Below are positions 25,240 to 35,300 of a stretch of 64,000 bases of DNA, in pieces. The notes below the pieces were generated by a model. The model searched no databases. It was not told where the DNA came from and saw only the letters and a list, made by a program, of their open reading frames with translations. A program made the translations under genes and the position numbers. Position 1 is the first letter of the stretch; each line of letters begins with the position of its first letter. The stretch is from contig CALUVW010000008.1 in NCBI GenBank assembly GCA_944324315.1, positions 1 through 64,000 of the forward strand, given 5' to 3'. This stretch comes from Candidatus Gastranaerophilales bacterium. Lineage in GTDB: Bacteria; Cyanobacteriota; Vampirovibrionia; Gastranaerophilales; Gastranaerophilaceae.

Positions 25240-25896
25240 TTATTTTTCAAGATAAATTTTTGCAATTTCAATATCATTTTGTGTTGTAATTTTAATATTT
25301 TTATAACTGCCGTTAAGAATATAAACGGTTTCTCCCAGTGCTTCCAGCATTCCGGCATCATCGGTAAAATTTTGTCCGTATAGTTTCTGGTGTGCGTCTT
25401 TTATTAAATTGTATTCAAATGCCTGGGGGGTTTGTGTATTATATAATTTGGCACGATCAATAGTTTTTATGATTTTTCCGTCAATAACTTCTTTTATGGT
25501 ATCAATTGTTTTTGTTGCAACAGTTAGTGCTTTTTTGGTGATAACTTCTTCTATTGCCAGATTTATTAAATCAGTTGATATCATAGGTCTTGCGCCGTCG
25601 TGGATTAAGACATAATCACATTCGCAGGCCTGTAATCCGTTAAACACCGACTGCTGGCGCGTTGCGCCGCCTTCAATAATTTTAACCTTTGAACTGTTTT
25701 TGAATATTTTTTGTAATTCATCCATAATTGAAATGTTTGCACAGATGATTATTTCATCTGTATTAGAATATTCAAAAGCTTCTACAGTATATTTTATAAC
25801 TTCTTTATCATTAATTTTTTCTAAGAGTTTATTTTTGTTTCCAAAGCGTGATGACGTACCTCCTGCGGGAATTATTGCATTAACTTTGAAATTCAT
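25240..25896 (-). CDS. ispD: 2-C-methyl-D-erythritol 4-phosphate cytidylyltransferase
   Basis: 218 residues, usual for IspD. The nucleotide-binding IIPAGGTSSRFG, the conserved GGATRQQSVFNGL and VLIHDGARPMIS, and TQTPQAFEYNLI are all present. It catalyses CTP-dependent activation of MEP in the non-mevalonate isoprenoid pathway. AAGGAG precedes ATG. It is the last gene of a minus-strand run (ROK, GT9, GGDEF, thiL, ispD) with spacings of a few bases. Confidence 0.96.
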   Translation of the reverse strand: MNFKVNAIIPAGGTSSRFGNKNKLLEKINDKEVIKYTVEAFEYSNTDEIIICANISIMDELQKIFKNSSKVKIIEGGATRQQSVFNGLQACECDYVLIHDGARPMISTDLINLAIEEVITKKALTVATKTIDTIKEVIDGKIIKTIDRAKLYNTQTPQAFEYNLIKDAHQKLYGQNFTDDAGMLEALGETVYILNGSYKNIKITTQNDIEIAKIYLEK

Positions 25897-25901
25897 TTTT
25901 T

Positions 25902-26792
25902 TTACTCCTTAAAATGTTTATACAGTTTATTGTCTATATTAGTGTAAATTTTTCCGTCAAGATTTAAAACGGCTGCGCCTTTTTTTACATCTCCTATTAT
26001 TGTATAACCGGTTAGTTTTTTCAACAGGTATTCAGGGACGGCGGCAACAAGCTGGTAATCTTCACCGCCATATAAAACGGTTTCTATATCAACAAGAGGA
26101 TCATGCGGAATTTTCGAAGTATCAATATCTATTGTCACATTGCTTGCCAGTGCTATTTGTATAAGAGCATCGGCAAGTCCGTCTGATGTATCCATCATTG
26201 CGTAATCTTCTTTTATATTTTCTGATATAAGTTTTGAAAACTCTCTTTGCGCAACAGGCATGAGGTGAGCTTTGATAAAACGTTCCGGCTCATTTTTACC
26301 GTCTAAAAGCATATTTAATCCGTATGCACTGCTTCCATGTTCTCCGGAGACTATTATTTTGTAACCGGGTTTTGCATTTGACCTTGATGAAATTTTTCGC
26401 CCTTTAGCTGAACCGATTGCAGCTGCCGAAATATATATTTTATCCCCGCCTGTAAGGTCACCGCCTACTATTTTTACTTTTTCCGAGGCTTTTTGTGCAC
26501 CTTCATAAAAGTCTTTCACAAATTTTTCATCAATATAGTCAGGTAATGAGAGTGAGATTGTCAGGTATTCAGGTTCAGCTCCGGAGGCGCATACATCGCT
26601 TATATTTACCATAACGGTTTTAAATCCGAGTTGATACGGTGTAATAAAACTTGTTTTAAAATGAACATCTTCAACGAGGCTGTCCTGCGTTATCACTATA
26701 CCCAGATCAGGGAGGTAAGCGCAATCATCTCCGATATATTCGGAAGAATTTAGAGTTGATTTAATTAATTTTATAAGAGATTTTTCGTTCAT
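25902..26792 (-). CDS. thiL: Thiamine-monophosphate kinase
   Basis: 296 residues. Motifs: IGDDCAYLP and TQDSLVEDVHF at the N-terminus, VNISDVCASGAEPEYL, GGDLTGGDKI and MMDTSDGLADAL, which are the metal- and ATP-binding signatures of the PurM/ThiL fold. It phosphorylates thiamine monophosphate to the diphosphate cofactor. Its ATG directly follows the stop of the GGDEF gene (TAAATG), so translation is coupled. Confidence 0.95.
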   Translation of the reverse strand: MNEKSLIKLIKSTLNSSEYIGDDCAYLPDLGIVITQDSLVEDVHFKTSFITPYQLGFKTVMVNISDVCASGAEPEYLTISLSLPDYIDEKFVKDFYEGAQKASEKVKIVGGDLTGGDKIYISAAAIGSAKGRKISSRSNAKPGYKIIVSGEHGSSAYGLNMLLDGKNEPERFIKAHLMPVAQREFSKLISENIKEDYAMMDTSDGLADALIQIALASNVTIDIDTSKIPHDPLVDIETVLYGGEDYQLVAAVPEYLLKKLTGYTIIGDVKKGAAVLNLDGKIYTNIDNKLYKHFKE

Positions 26793-28688
26793 TTATATAT
26801 CGTGATCAATAAGTGAAATAAATTCTTGAACAAGGGCTGAATTCCATTTTTTCCCTGCATCTTGTTTTATGATTTCAACGGCTTGTTTTGGAGTAAGTTC
26901 CGCTCTGTAAGTTCTAGGTTCTATGAGAGCGTAATATGCATCAACTATAAGTATAATTTGTGAGGTCATAGGAATTTCTTCTTTTGCAATTTTAGAAGGA
27001 TAGCCTGTTCCGTCCCAATTTTCATGGTGGTGTTCAATTATTGGAATAATATCTTGAATGTATGTAATTGGTTTTAAAATTTCTCTTGCTGCAATAATAG
27101 GATGTTCTTTAATATGATTTCTTTCTTCTTCTGTCAGCGGAGTTGTTTTTTGAAGCAGTTCCGCAGGAATCATAAGATTCCCGATATCATAAAGCAGCAT
27201 TGCAATTCTTAGTTTGTCTATGTCATCTTTAGATAGGTCAAAGCGTTTTGCAAGACTTACTGCCAGAAGCATTTTAGATTTCATTACACCTTGATGGTGA
27301 AGCGGGTTATAAGTTTGAGTAAGCATATCTGCAACTGTAAATAATGCCTCTTTGGGAATATCATCTTTCGGATTTTGCAATTTATCTTTAAGTTTTTCGG
27401 ATATTTCTTTATCCAGAGGAATGTTATGTTTGGATAAAATATCCATAAATGTATTAATTGCAACTTCCTGCCAGCTTGTTTCTGTTACCGGTTTAGCAAG
27501 AGTCACGCGGTTTCTGCCGTTTCTTTTTGATTGGTACATTGCCTGATCTGTAAGTTCTAATATATCTTCAATATTATCCGAATGTTCAAGAAATGTTGCA
27601 ACGCCTATACTTGCCGTTATATGTCCGACAGTATCAAGCTGCTGTTCTTCAAGAGTTTTACGGATTCTTTCTGCTGCAATCATTGCGCCATTTGAATCGA
27701 CACCGGGCAAAATTACGTTAAATTCTTCACCGCCCATTCTTGCTGCCGTATCAATTGAACGTGCATTTTTTTTCAAGACATCTGCGACTGTTTTTATTGC
27801 AAGATCTCCATAGGCATGACCGTATTTGTCATTGATTTGTTTCAAATGATCAAGGTCAAGTCCTATTATACTGAACGGCTGCTGTTGACGAAGGGCACGG
27901 GTTACTTCTTTTTTCAAATATTCTTCAAAGTATCTTCTGTTGTACAAACCTGTAAGTGCATCAGTTACGGCTTGTTCTTTAACTTCTTCAAACAATCCGG
28001 CAATTGTTATAGCCATTTCAATTTGTTGTGCAAAAGTTGTTAAGAAATCGGTTTCGCCTGTTGTTAGTTCATTTCTGGATGAAAAAACGTTAAACCAGCC
28101 GTAATGTTGATTTCTTGTATATAAAGGAACGGTTATAATAGACTTGCTTAAACTGCCTTCAACAATTTCATCAATTATGTTATCGGAGACATCGGGGGCA
28201 ACCGATTTTAGAGTTCCGCCTATATCAACGGTCTGCATTATTATTTTTTCTGCTGCTGCTTTTGCATAGACGCTGTCTTCCTGATAGACAAGTTTTCTCG
28301 TTTGGAACGGTGTTTTTATTAATTTTTCTACCCGTTTTATGGATATGTCATTTGATTGTGCAAGAACAGTTAAATATATTCCCTTTTCATCCATACATTT
28401 TTTTATAATATTACAATGAAGGTAACCGAGTTCTCCCTGAATACTGTTTACAATAGTTTCAAGAACGCTGTGAAGCGGACGTGATGCGTTCATCATATCC
28501 CAGATGTGCTGTAGAGTCAGCATTCTTTTGTTGGCAAGATTCAGTTCTTTTGTACGTTCTTCTATTTCTTTTTCAAGTTCAAGATTGCGCTCATATATTT
28601 CAAGATAATCCTGTTTACCGTTATATATGGCGCTTTCTACTTCTGAAACTTTTCTGTAGATGTCTCTTAAATTATCGAAAAAACTCAT
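26793..28688 (-). CDS. GAF-GGDEF protein with a degenerate HD-GYP domain
   Basis: 631 residues. An N-terminal coiled coil (LELEKEIEERTKELNLANKR) leads to a GAF-like domain (about 55-230), a GGDEF domain with intact GGEEF and an inhibitory site RSID exactly five residues upstream, and a C-terminal HD-GYP-like domain. In the latter HHHENWDGTGYP is intact, but the usual HDIGK is YDIGN, losing a metal-ligand His. It is probably an active, product-inhibited diguanylate cyclase with an inactive or sensory HD-GYP module. ATG at 28688 is preferred; TATAAT lies 6 nt before it. Confidence 0.9.
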   Translation of the reverse strand: MSFFDNLRDIYRKVSEVESAIYNGKQDYLEIYERNLELEKEIEERTKELNLANKRMLTLQHIWDMMNASRPLHSVLETIVNSIQGELGYLHCNIIKKCMDEKGIYLTVLAQSNDISIKRVEKLIKTPFQTRKLVYQEDSVYAKAAAEKIIMQTVDIGGTLKSVAPDVSDNIIDEIVEGSLSKSIITVPLYTRNQHYGWFNVFSSRNELTTGETDFLTTFAQQIEMAITIAGLFEEVKEQAVTDALTGLYNRRYFEEYLKKEVTRALRQQQPFSIIGLDLDHLKQINDKYGHAYGDLAIKTVADVLKKNARSIDTAARMGGEEFNVILPGVDSNGAMIAAERIRKTLEEQQLDTVGHITASIGVATFLEHSDNIEDILELTDQAMYQSKRNGRNRVTLAKPVTETSWQEVAINTFMDILSKHNIPLDKEISEKLKDKLQNPKDDIPKEALFTVADMLTQTYNPLHHQGVMKSKMLLAVSLAKRFDLSKDDIDKLRIAMLLYDIGNLMIPAELLQKTTPLTEEERNHIKEHPIIAAREILKPITYIQDIIPIIEHHHENWDGTGYPSKIAKEEIPMTSQIILIVDAYYALIEPRTYRAELTPKQAVEIIKQDAGKKWNSALVQEFISLIDHDI

Positions 28689-28695
28689 ATATATA

Positions 28696-29754
28696 TTATA
28701 CACTATGTTTTGAGTTTTGTAATATATTGTTTACAATATTTATAATTTTTTCAGGTTTCGGATAATTTACGCACTGTTCAGCATCTTTACCTTCAAGCGG
28801 ACATTTTCTTGTGTGGCAGGGCTGGCATTTTAAATTCCCGTCAAGTGCAAAATATTTTTTATCATCTCCAAATGGACCATAAAGAGTAGGAGGTGTACAA
28901 CAAAATATTGAAATTACGGCCGGTTTTTCTGTAGCTCTTGCAAGGTGTGCACTGCCTGAATCTGGAGCCATAACCAGTGCAGCGCGTGAAAAGATTTCTA
29001 TTAAATCTTTTATGTTTGTTTTGCCTGCAAGGTTTATAAAATTGTTGCCGCCAATATAAGAAATTAACTCCTTATCAGATTCCATACCGGTAAAGACAAG
29101 AGAGCATTTATCTTTTATTGCATTTACTAATGTCTTCCAGTTGTCTTTGTTCCAGTGTTTAAGCCGCCAAGTTGTAGCAGGAGATATAACAACCATTGGT
29201 TTGGATTTGTCAACATTTTTTAGGAGTTGGTCAACTTTGTTTATTGTTTCTTGATTTGCCGGAGGAAGCGTGTATTTTACATTATCTGCGCCGTCTAAGC
29301 CTAAATATTTTGCATACCAGAGGTGATGAAATACTATGTTTTTTGAAAAATTCGGGTTTGGTATACGGTCAATAACTTCTGTTCCGCCCCAGCTTGAAAA
29401 TTCCCGCCCGTATTTTAAGCAAATTTTTCTTTTTGCTTTGCAGATTTTCATCCAAATCATGCTTTTGAACATCATTTGAGTGTCCAGTGCAACATCAAAA
29501 TTTTGAGAACGAACATCTTTAATGATTTTGATAAATTCAATCAGATTTTTAATGCTAAAACCTTCTTTTTTCCACTTTTTTAATGGTATAAGTATTGCTT
29601 TATCTACCGCAGGATTGTCTTTGACTATATCAATACCTTTTTCTGATACTATCCAAGTAACTTCGTAGCCGTTATTTTTAAGAACATTTGCAAGCGGGAG
29701 ATTGAAAATTATGTCCCCCAGAGAAGATAATCTTACAAGTAAAACTTTTTTCAT
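28696..29754 (-). CDS. GT9-family heptosyltransferase-like protein
   Basis: 352 residues, GT-B fold. The N-terminus KKVLLVRLSSLGDIIFNLPL is the GT9 signature; the C-terminal donor site reads APDSGSAHLARATEKPAV and TPPTLYGPFG. These enzymes build the inner core of LPS from ADP-heptose, which would imply a diderm envelope. A Cys cluster (CQPCHTRKCPLEG) near the end is common in the family. It could use a different sugar. It is 2 bp downstream of the ROK kinase gene and 7 bp before the GGDEF start. Confidence 0.88.
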   Translation of the reverse strand: MKKVLLVRLSSLGDIIFNLPLANVLKNNGYEVTWIVSEKGIDIVKDNPAVDKAILIPLKKWKKEGFSIKNLIEFIKIIKDVRSQNFDVALDTQMMFKSMIWMKICKAKRKICLKYGREFSSWGGTEVIDRIPNPNFSKNIVFHHLWYAKYLGLDGADNVKYTLPPANQETINKVDQLLKNVDKSKPMVVISPATTWRLKHWNKDNWKTLVNAIKDKCSLVFTGMESDKELISYIGGNNFINLAGKTNIKDLIEIFSRAALVMAPDSGSAHLARATEKPAVISIFCCTPPTLYGPFGDDKKYFALDGNLKCQPCHTRKCPLEGKDAEQCVNYPKPEKIINIVNNILQNSKHSV

Positions 29755-29756
29755 AC

Positions 29757-30716
29757 TTAAAAACCTCTATCCTCTAAAAATGCGGCGCCTGTTACACCAG
29801 AATAATCACCAAGTGCAGCTTTTTTAAATTGTATTTTGGATGCCGGAACAGGTAGAGATTTGGCTCTGGCTTTTTTAATTGTTTTCTGATAAAAGTAATC
29901 AACTGCTTCTATTAATCCACCGCCCAAAATTATCAATTCAGGATTGATGAAATTTATAATACTTGCAAGTCCTCCTGACAAATATTCGGATGCTTCCGTT
30001 ACGCATTGTAATACAAGTTCATCTTCTCTTTCTATTGATTTCTGTATCATACTTGATGTAATTGATTTGCCGGGTTCAAGGTAGTCTAAAATGCATGAGT
30101 TTCTTCCTTTTTTTAAAGCTCCCTCAATTCTTCTTTCTATAGCGGAACGTGATGCATAAGCCTCAAGACATCCGTGTGCTCCGCAGGCGCATTGTCTGCC
30201 GTTTAAATCAACTATTATATGTCCGATTTCTCCGGCAGTACCTGTTGCTCCAAGTATTATTTTCCCATCTTTTACAATTGCAGAACCAACGCCGGTTCCG
30301 ACAAAAACACATACAAAATCATTATATCCTTTGCCTGCTCCGAATTTTTGTTCCCCAATTGTCGCTATTTCTACATCATTACCTACAAATACGGGAATAT
30401 CAAATTTTTCATTCAAAAGTTTTTTTATATTTAAGTCATAACAGTCTAAATTAGGTGCAGCAATTATTATTCCGTTTTTTCTGTCAATTTGTCCTGCAGC
30501 GCCGACACCTATTGAACTTATTTCATCAAGCTGTTTTGATGTCAGCAAAAGAAGTTCTTCTATTCCGCAGACCATTTTTTTTATAATATTTTCGGGACCT
30601 TTTTCTTTTTTAGTCTTTTTTTTGACATGTTCGATAACGGTTCCGTTTTCTCTGTCAATTAGAGCAATTAAAATTTTAGTTCCGCCTAAATCAATTCCAA
30701 TCGAATATTTTTTCAT
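29757..30716 (-). CDS. ROK-family sugar kinase (glucokinase-like)
   Basis: 319 residues from ATG at 30716; a longer frame to 30776 adds non-conserved residues. DLGGTKI at the N-terminus binds ATP phosphate, VGNDVEIA has the catalytic Asp, and CACGAHGCLEAYAS is the ROK zinc motif. It likely phosphorylates glucose or an N-acetylated hexosamine. TATAAT lies 9 nt before the ATG. It heads the five-gene minus-strand run. Confidence 0.9.
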   Translation of the reverse strand: MKKYSIGIDLGGTKILIALIDRENGTVIEHVKKKTKKEKGPENIIKKMVCGIEELLLLTSKQLDEISSIGVGAAGQIDRKNGIIIAAPNLDCYDLNIKKLLNEKFDIPVFVGNDVEIATIGEQKFGAGKGYNDFVCVFVGTGVGSAIVKDGKIILGATGTAGEIGHIIVDLNGRQCACGAHGCLEAYASRSAIERRIEGALKKGRNSCILDYLEPGKSITSSMIQKSIEREDELVLQCVTEASEYLSGGLASIINFINPELIILGGGLIEAVDYFYQKTIKKARAKSLPVPASKIQFKKAALGDYSGVTGAAFLEDRGF

Positions 30717-30800
30717 ATACTTAAAATTATATATAAAAATATAAAATTTGCAAAAATTGGGATTATTTGATAGCATATAGTGTGAGAAGGGGGAAAAGAC

Positions 30801-32348
30801 ATGGGATTTATCAGGAAATTAGTTCTTATATCGGCATTAATTTGTTTTACGGTTCAAAATGCTTATTGTGCTGATGTTTGGGTGAATAATTTAAGAAGAA
30901 TGTTTTCAAAGCATTCTTCAATAATATATGAGATTAACTTAAGAACGTTTGGCGCTCATGATACTAATAAAAATGGTATAATTGAGTTTGATGAAGCTGA
31001 AGAAAGCGGTACATTTTTAAATGCCATTCCACGTCTTGATGAATTAGTACAAAAAGGTGTTAACACTATACATGTTATGCCGATTACTCCTGTCGGAAAA
31101 ACTAAAGCGCTTGGCACAGCAGGTTCTTTATATTCTGCGTCAAGTTTTAACAGTTTAAACCCTCAGCTTGCAAGTAAAGAGACTGCGCTTTCAATAGAAG
31201 ATCAGGCAAGAAAATTTATAAATGAAGCTCATAAAAAAGGAATACATGTAATAATTGATTTACCATCCTGCGGTTCATACGATTTATATATGCAAAGACC
31301 GGAACTGTTTGTTAAAGATAAATCCGGACAACCTGTTGTTCCTGCCGACTGGACAGATGTAAGATTGTTTGATGCCGGAACGGAAACCGCTGTTAATAAA
31401 AATGTTTATAATCTTTATAAAGAATTTGTTGATATGGTCATGGATCTTGGAGCAGACGGGATTCGGGCTGATGTTGCGACAAATAAACCTGCAAAATTCT
31501 GGAAAGATTTGATTGATTATTCAAGAAGTAAAGATCCTCAGTTTTTATGGCTTGCGGAAGCTTCCGAAAGTTGGACTACACCGATTTCAGGATATGCTGT
31601 TTTTACATCTTATGATAAATTGTTGGAAGCGGGATTTGACGGCTATTACGGCAGTTACTTTAATTTAAAAAATTACAAAAACGGACGGGAATTAATTAAT
31701 CAAATTTCTGCGACCAATGAAAACCTTGCAAAATTTACCGATGCTAAAGCTGTTATCGGAAGTTTTACAACTCATGATGAAATTAGTCCGATTTTAATAA
31801 ACGGCCAAAAATTCAGTGAAATGATAATGTGGCTGAACGCAACACTTCCTGTAAATTCATACTATGTAGACGGATTTGACACAGGAGATAATTATATTTA
31901 CCTGTGGGCTAATAAAAAAGCTCCTGCCACTTATACTGATGATGATTACTATTTTGTTCACCGCGGGAAACTTGATATTTTTAATTTTTCAAGACAACCG
32001 GGCGGAAAAAATGACAAACTGCTTTCCACATTTGCATTTACAAACGCTATGAAGCGGGAATTTGTCCCGATGATTAATAACGGTAAATTTATTCCTTTAA
32101 AGACTTCTGCCCCTTCTATGTTTGCTTATGCAATAAGTTACAAGGGCAGAAGTGTTATTGTAATAGGAAATTTGAATTTTAGAACTAATGTCGAGGGAGA
32201 AATTAGTGTTCCAAATCTGAAAACAAGTAATATTGTTATTCCTGTAAAAATTGACAGTATCCCTATTATAGATAGAGGGAAAATTAAAGTTGATATGGAA
32301 GCGGGAGAAACACAGCTTCTACTCTTAAATGATTTAGAAATTAAATAA
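30801..32348 (+). CDS. Secreted GH13 alpha-amylase-family protein with an EF-hand-like loop
   Basis: 515 residues with a signal peptide (residues 1-23, cleavage near AYCA-D). GH13 catalytic residues are identifiable: nucleophile D224 in DGIRADVA, acid/base E253 in WLAEAS, and D326 in TTHDE. Region I (HVIIDLPSCG) keeps the Asp but lacks the usual Asn-His. Residues 54-65, DTNKNGIIEFDE, match a 12-residue EF-hand/dockerin calcium loop. It probably acts on alpha-glucans or sucrose-like sugars in the periplasm. GGGGAAAAG precedes ATG. A terminator follows. Confidence 0.9.
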   Translation: MGFIRKLVLISALICFTVQNAYCADVWVNNLRRMFSKHSSIIYEINLRTFGAHDTNKNGIIEFDEAEESGTFLNAIPRLDELVQKGVNTIHVMPITPVGKTKALGTAGSLYSASSFNSLNPQLASKETALSIEDQARKFINEAHKKGIHVIIDLPSCGSYDLYMQRPELFVKDKSGQPVVPADWTDVRLFDAGTETAVNKNVYNLYKEFVDMVMDLGADGIRADVATNKPAKFWKDLIDYSRSKDPQFLWLAEASESWTTPISGYAVFTSYDKLLEAGFDGYYGSYFNLKNYKNGRELINQISATNENLAKFTDAKAVIGSFTTHDEISPILINGQKFSEMIMWLNATLPVNSYYVDGFDTGDNYIYLWANKKAPATYTDDDYYFVHRGKLDIFNFSRQPGGKNDKLLSTFAFTNAMKREFVPMINNGKFIPLKTSAPSMFAYAISYKGRSVIVIGNLNFRTNVEGEISVPNLKTSNIVIPVKIDSIPIIDRGKIKVDMEAGETQLLLLNDLEIK

Positions 32349-32350
32349 TA

Positions 32351-32378
32351 AAAAAAGCCTGTTACTTCAGGCTTTTTT
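32351..32378. terminator. Bidirectional intrinsic terminator
   Basis: Stem AAAAAAGCCTG/CAGGCTTTTTT with a 6-nt loop between convergent genes, the GH13 gene and the 1505-residue protein gene. T-runs on both strands. Confidence 0.88.
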
Positions 32379-32379
32379 G

Positions 32380-35300
32380 TTAGAATTTATATTGCATTTT
32401 AGATAAAGCTGCTACACGTCTGCGGTGTTTTTCAATAATTTCTTTTGCACGTTTCGTTAAACGTCCCGGAGGTGCCTGTTTTTTCTGATTTTGCTGCTGG
32501 TCATCCGTGTTACTGCTAAAAACCTGACTTACAACACTTGTTGCACCGCTTACGGCATTAAGTATATTTTCCCAGTTTTTGCCATTTGATTGTTTTAAGT
32601 CCAGAGGTTGTGCTGTTGCAATATCAATACCTTCAATCTTATGATCAAACGTTAATTCTTGTTTTTGAGTTCCGAGCCCCTGCATTTCCTGCATATCAAG
32701 TTCTTGCAGCGGAGTTTCAGATGGTTGTGCCGCTGTGTGTGTTTCTGTCGGAATTGTTTCCAAATTAAGAAATTCTTCAGGCTGGAACATTTCGGTTTGT
32801 GATTGCTGTTGAAGCTGTGTTAGTTCTGTCTGGAAATCTTTATCAATTTGAGCCTGCATTTCTTGCATTTTTTTGTCTAATGCAGCTTTTACTTCCGGAG
32901 AGTTTGCATCTTCCGTTGAATTTGATTCATTTGTGTTATTTGTTTTTGTGTTTTCTTTGTTTTCTGCTGATGCTTTAGACATTCTGGCATTTGCAATTTG
33001 ACCTATTCCGCTGACGGTATTTGCAATACCGCCAACCATGCCGATAATATTTGCGGCTTGACCGTCTGCTCCAAATTCTGTCATCAATTCACTCGTTGAG
33101 GATAATGCTGCACCTGCAAGCTGGGTTATTTTCATTGATTTGCCGAATTTATTTGTATCTTTAAATCCTGTGAATGAGTCTGCGGCACTTGTTAGTGCGG
33201 CTCCAGCTCCTGCAACTGCAGAGAGTTTGCTTGCAAAGCCGTTTGCCTCTTTACCTTGTACGGCTCTTACATTATTAACAAGATCTGCTGATGAGGATAC
33301 TACATTTAACCCTGCACTGACAGCTTGTAGTGTGCTGTTTACTGCTTCTCCCATTCCTGTAAGAGATGTTGCCGCAGATATTGCTGTTTGTCCAAGAGAC
33401 ATAAGGCCTGCCGCAAGATTGCCGTTTGCGATATTAATTGTAGCTTTAGTTACACCGCAGGCAATTGTTCCGTACGTACCTACCGTTGTTAAAGTTATAC
33501 CTGTTGTTTGTATAGGAGTACCTGCAGAAATTAATGCGGCACCGGCTGCAGCGGTAAGCGGGTTGCTTAACATTGCTGTACCGCTTGCGATCATACCGGT
33601 TCCGACTTTATTCATAATTATACCGGTTGATGTTGTAATTGAGAATACATTTTCTGCTATGCCGACAGCACCAAGTTGTTTAGATAATCTTTTTTCTTTG
33701 TTTTCTTCTGCTTTTTGTTCTTCTTTTACTTTTTTCTGAATTGTTTTTGTTTTTGTATCAAATTGTTTTTGGCGTTTGGTATTTGTCTTTTGAAGTCTTA
33801 AAATTCTTGTGCTGTTTCTGGTAATTGTGTTACCGTATGCGGTAAATGAAACACCAAGTTCATTTAATCTCGCATTGTTGCTGTCTATTTGTTTTGAATT
33901 TCCGCCTGAAGATGCAGCAGCTCCGATGATTATACCCATGCTGTTTGTCGCAAGTGCATTATCATTATCATTTTGTTGTGGCTGCGGCTGCGGTTGAGGT
34001 GCGTTGTTTTGATCTTCGGCAACTAACTGTTCATTTTCGGCTACCAGAGTTTCATATTCAGTTAAAATTTCCTCTTGTTTTTTTGCAGCTTCTGTTGACT
34101 CTTCTGTCATCTTGATGATTTCTTGTTCATCTTTTTTCATCAATTTAGTAAGAGTTTTTGTTTCTTTTTCAAGAGTTTTTTTGTCTTTTTCTGTATCTTT
34201 TTTTATATTTTTAGATTCTTTTGCGTCATCTTTTGCGCTGGCGTCAATATTATCAACGTCATCTTGGGCGCTGTCAGGATCTACATCTTCTTCCGTAGGT
34301 TCATCTGTAGTATCATCTGTGCTGCTGCCTCCTTGGGGTTGCGGAGCTGAAGATAAAGGCTCTTCGGATGAAATTTCCGGTACTAATTCATCAGGATTTT
34401 GGCCATCAGTAATCCGGGGTGCGTTGGTTGGTGTTATGATTGTCGGATTAACATCATTGTCTGTAGATTCCGGGTTTTGGCCTCCTGCAGGAGAATTTGC
34501 GGACGGAACAGTAGTCGGGATGTTGTTTAAACTTGCGTTAACATTAGTTCCCACAATATCTACAGCAGGCTCAGGATTTTCTTGCGGTTCTGTGTTTTGT
34601 GGTAAATCTTCATTATTTGTGTCTGTTCCTTCTGTTGGGGAATCTCCTGTGTCTTGTGCATTTTCTTGTGTGTCAACTGCTGTTTTATCCTGTGACTGTT
34701 GGTTATCGTATGAAGATTGTGTTGTTTCTTCGCCTGTAATTGATGATATTTGAGTATCAACTTTGTTTAAGCCTGTCAATGCCACGCTGCTTTCTGTCAC
34801 GGCTGAAGATGTTACAGTTTCTGCAGTTTTTGGAAGTCTTGTATCTGCAATTTCTTCTGCTGCAATTCCGATTGCTGCACTTGTACTGCCTTTAGAAATA
34901 TTATGCATTCCTTTTCTGTATTGCAAGTGCATAATTTGGAGTCTACCGATTTTTACACGGTATGTCCCCATTCTTTTTAGCGTTGTACCTGTATTACCGG
35001 TAAATTCCAGAGCTTGTGTATAAGCAGGAATTATATTTTGCAGGTAGTCACTGTTATTTGTCAGAGCATCATTTTCAGCAGGTACAGATTCTTGTATCAC
35101 TGTTTTCTCTTTTGTCGTATTTTGTTTAAATTCATTAACGGAAGCCTCTGAAATCTGTTGAATTTCGGCTATTCTCTGATTGTTATTTCTAATTATTGTT
35201 TTATGTTGTTCAATTTCTCTTTTTACTGATTCACTTACACCGCCCTGATTTTCAGATGTATTTTTATCATTTGATTCATTATTAATTTCCTTGTCAAGCT

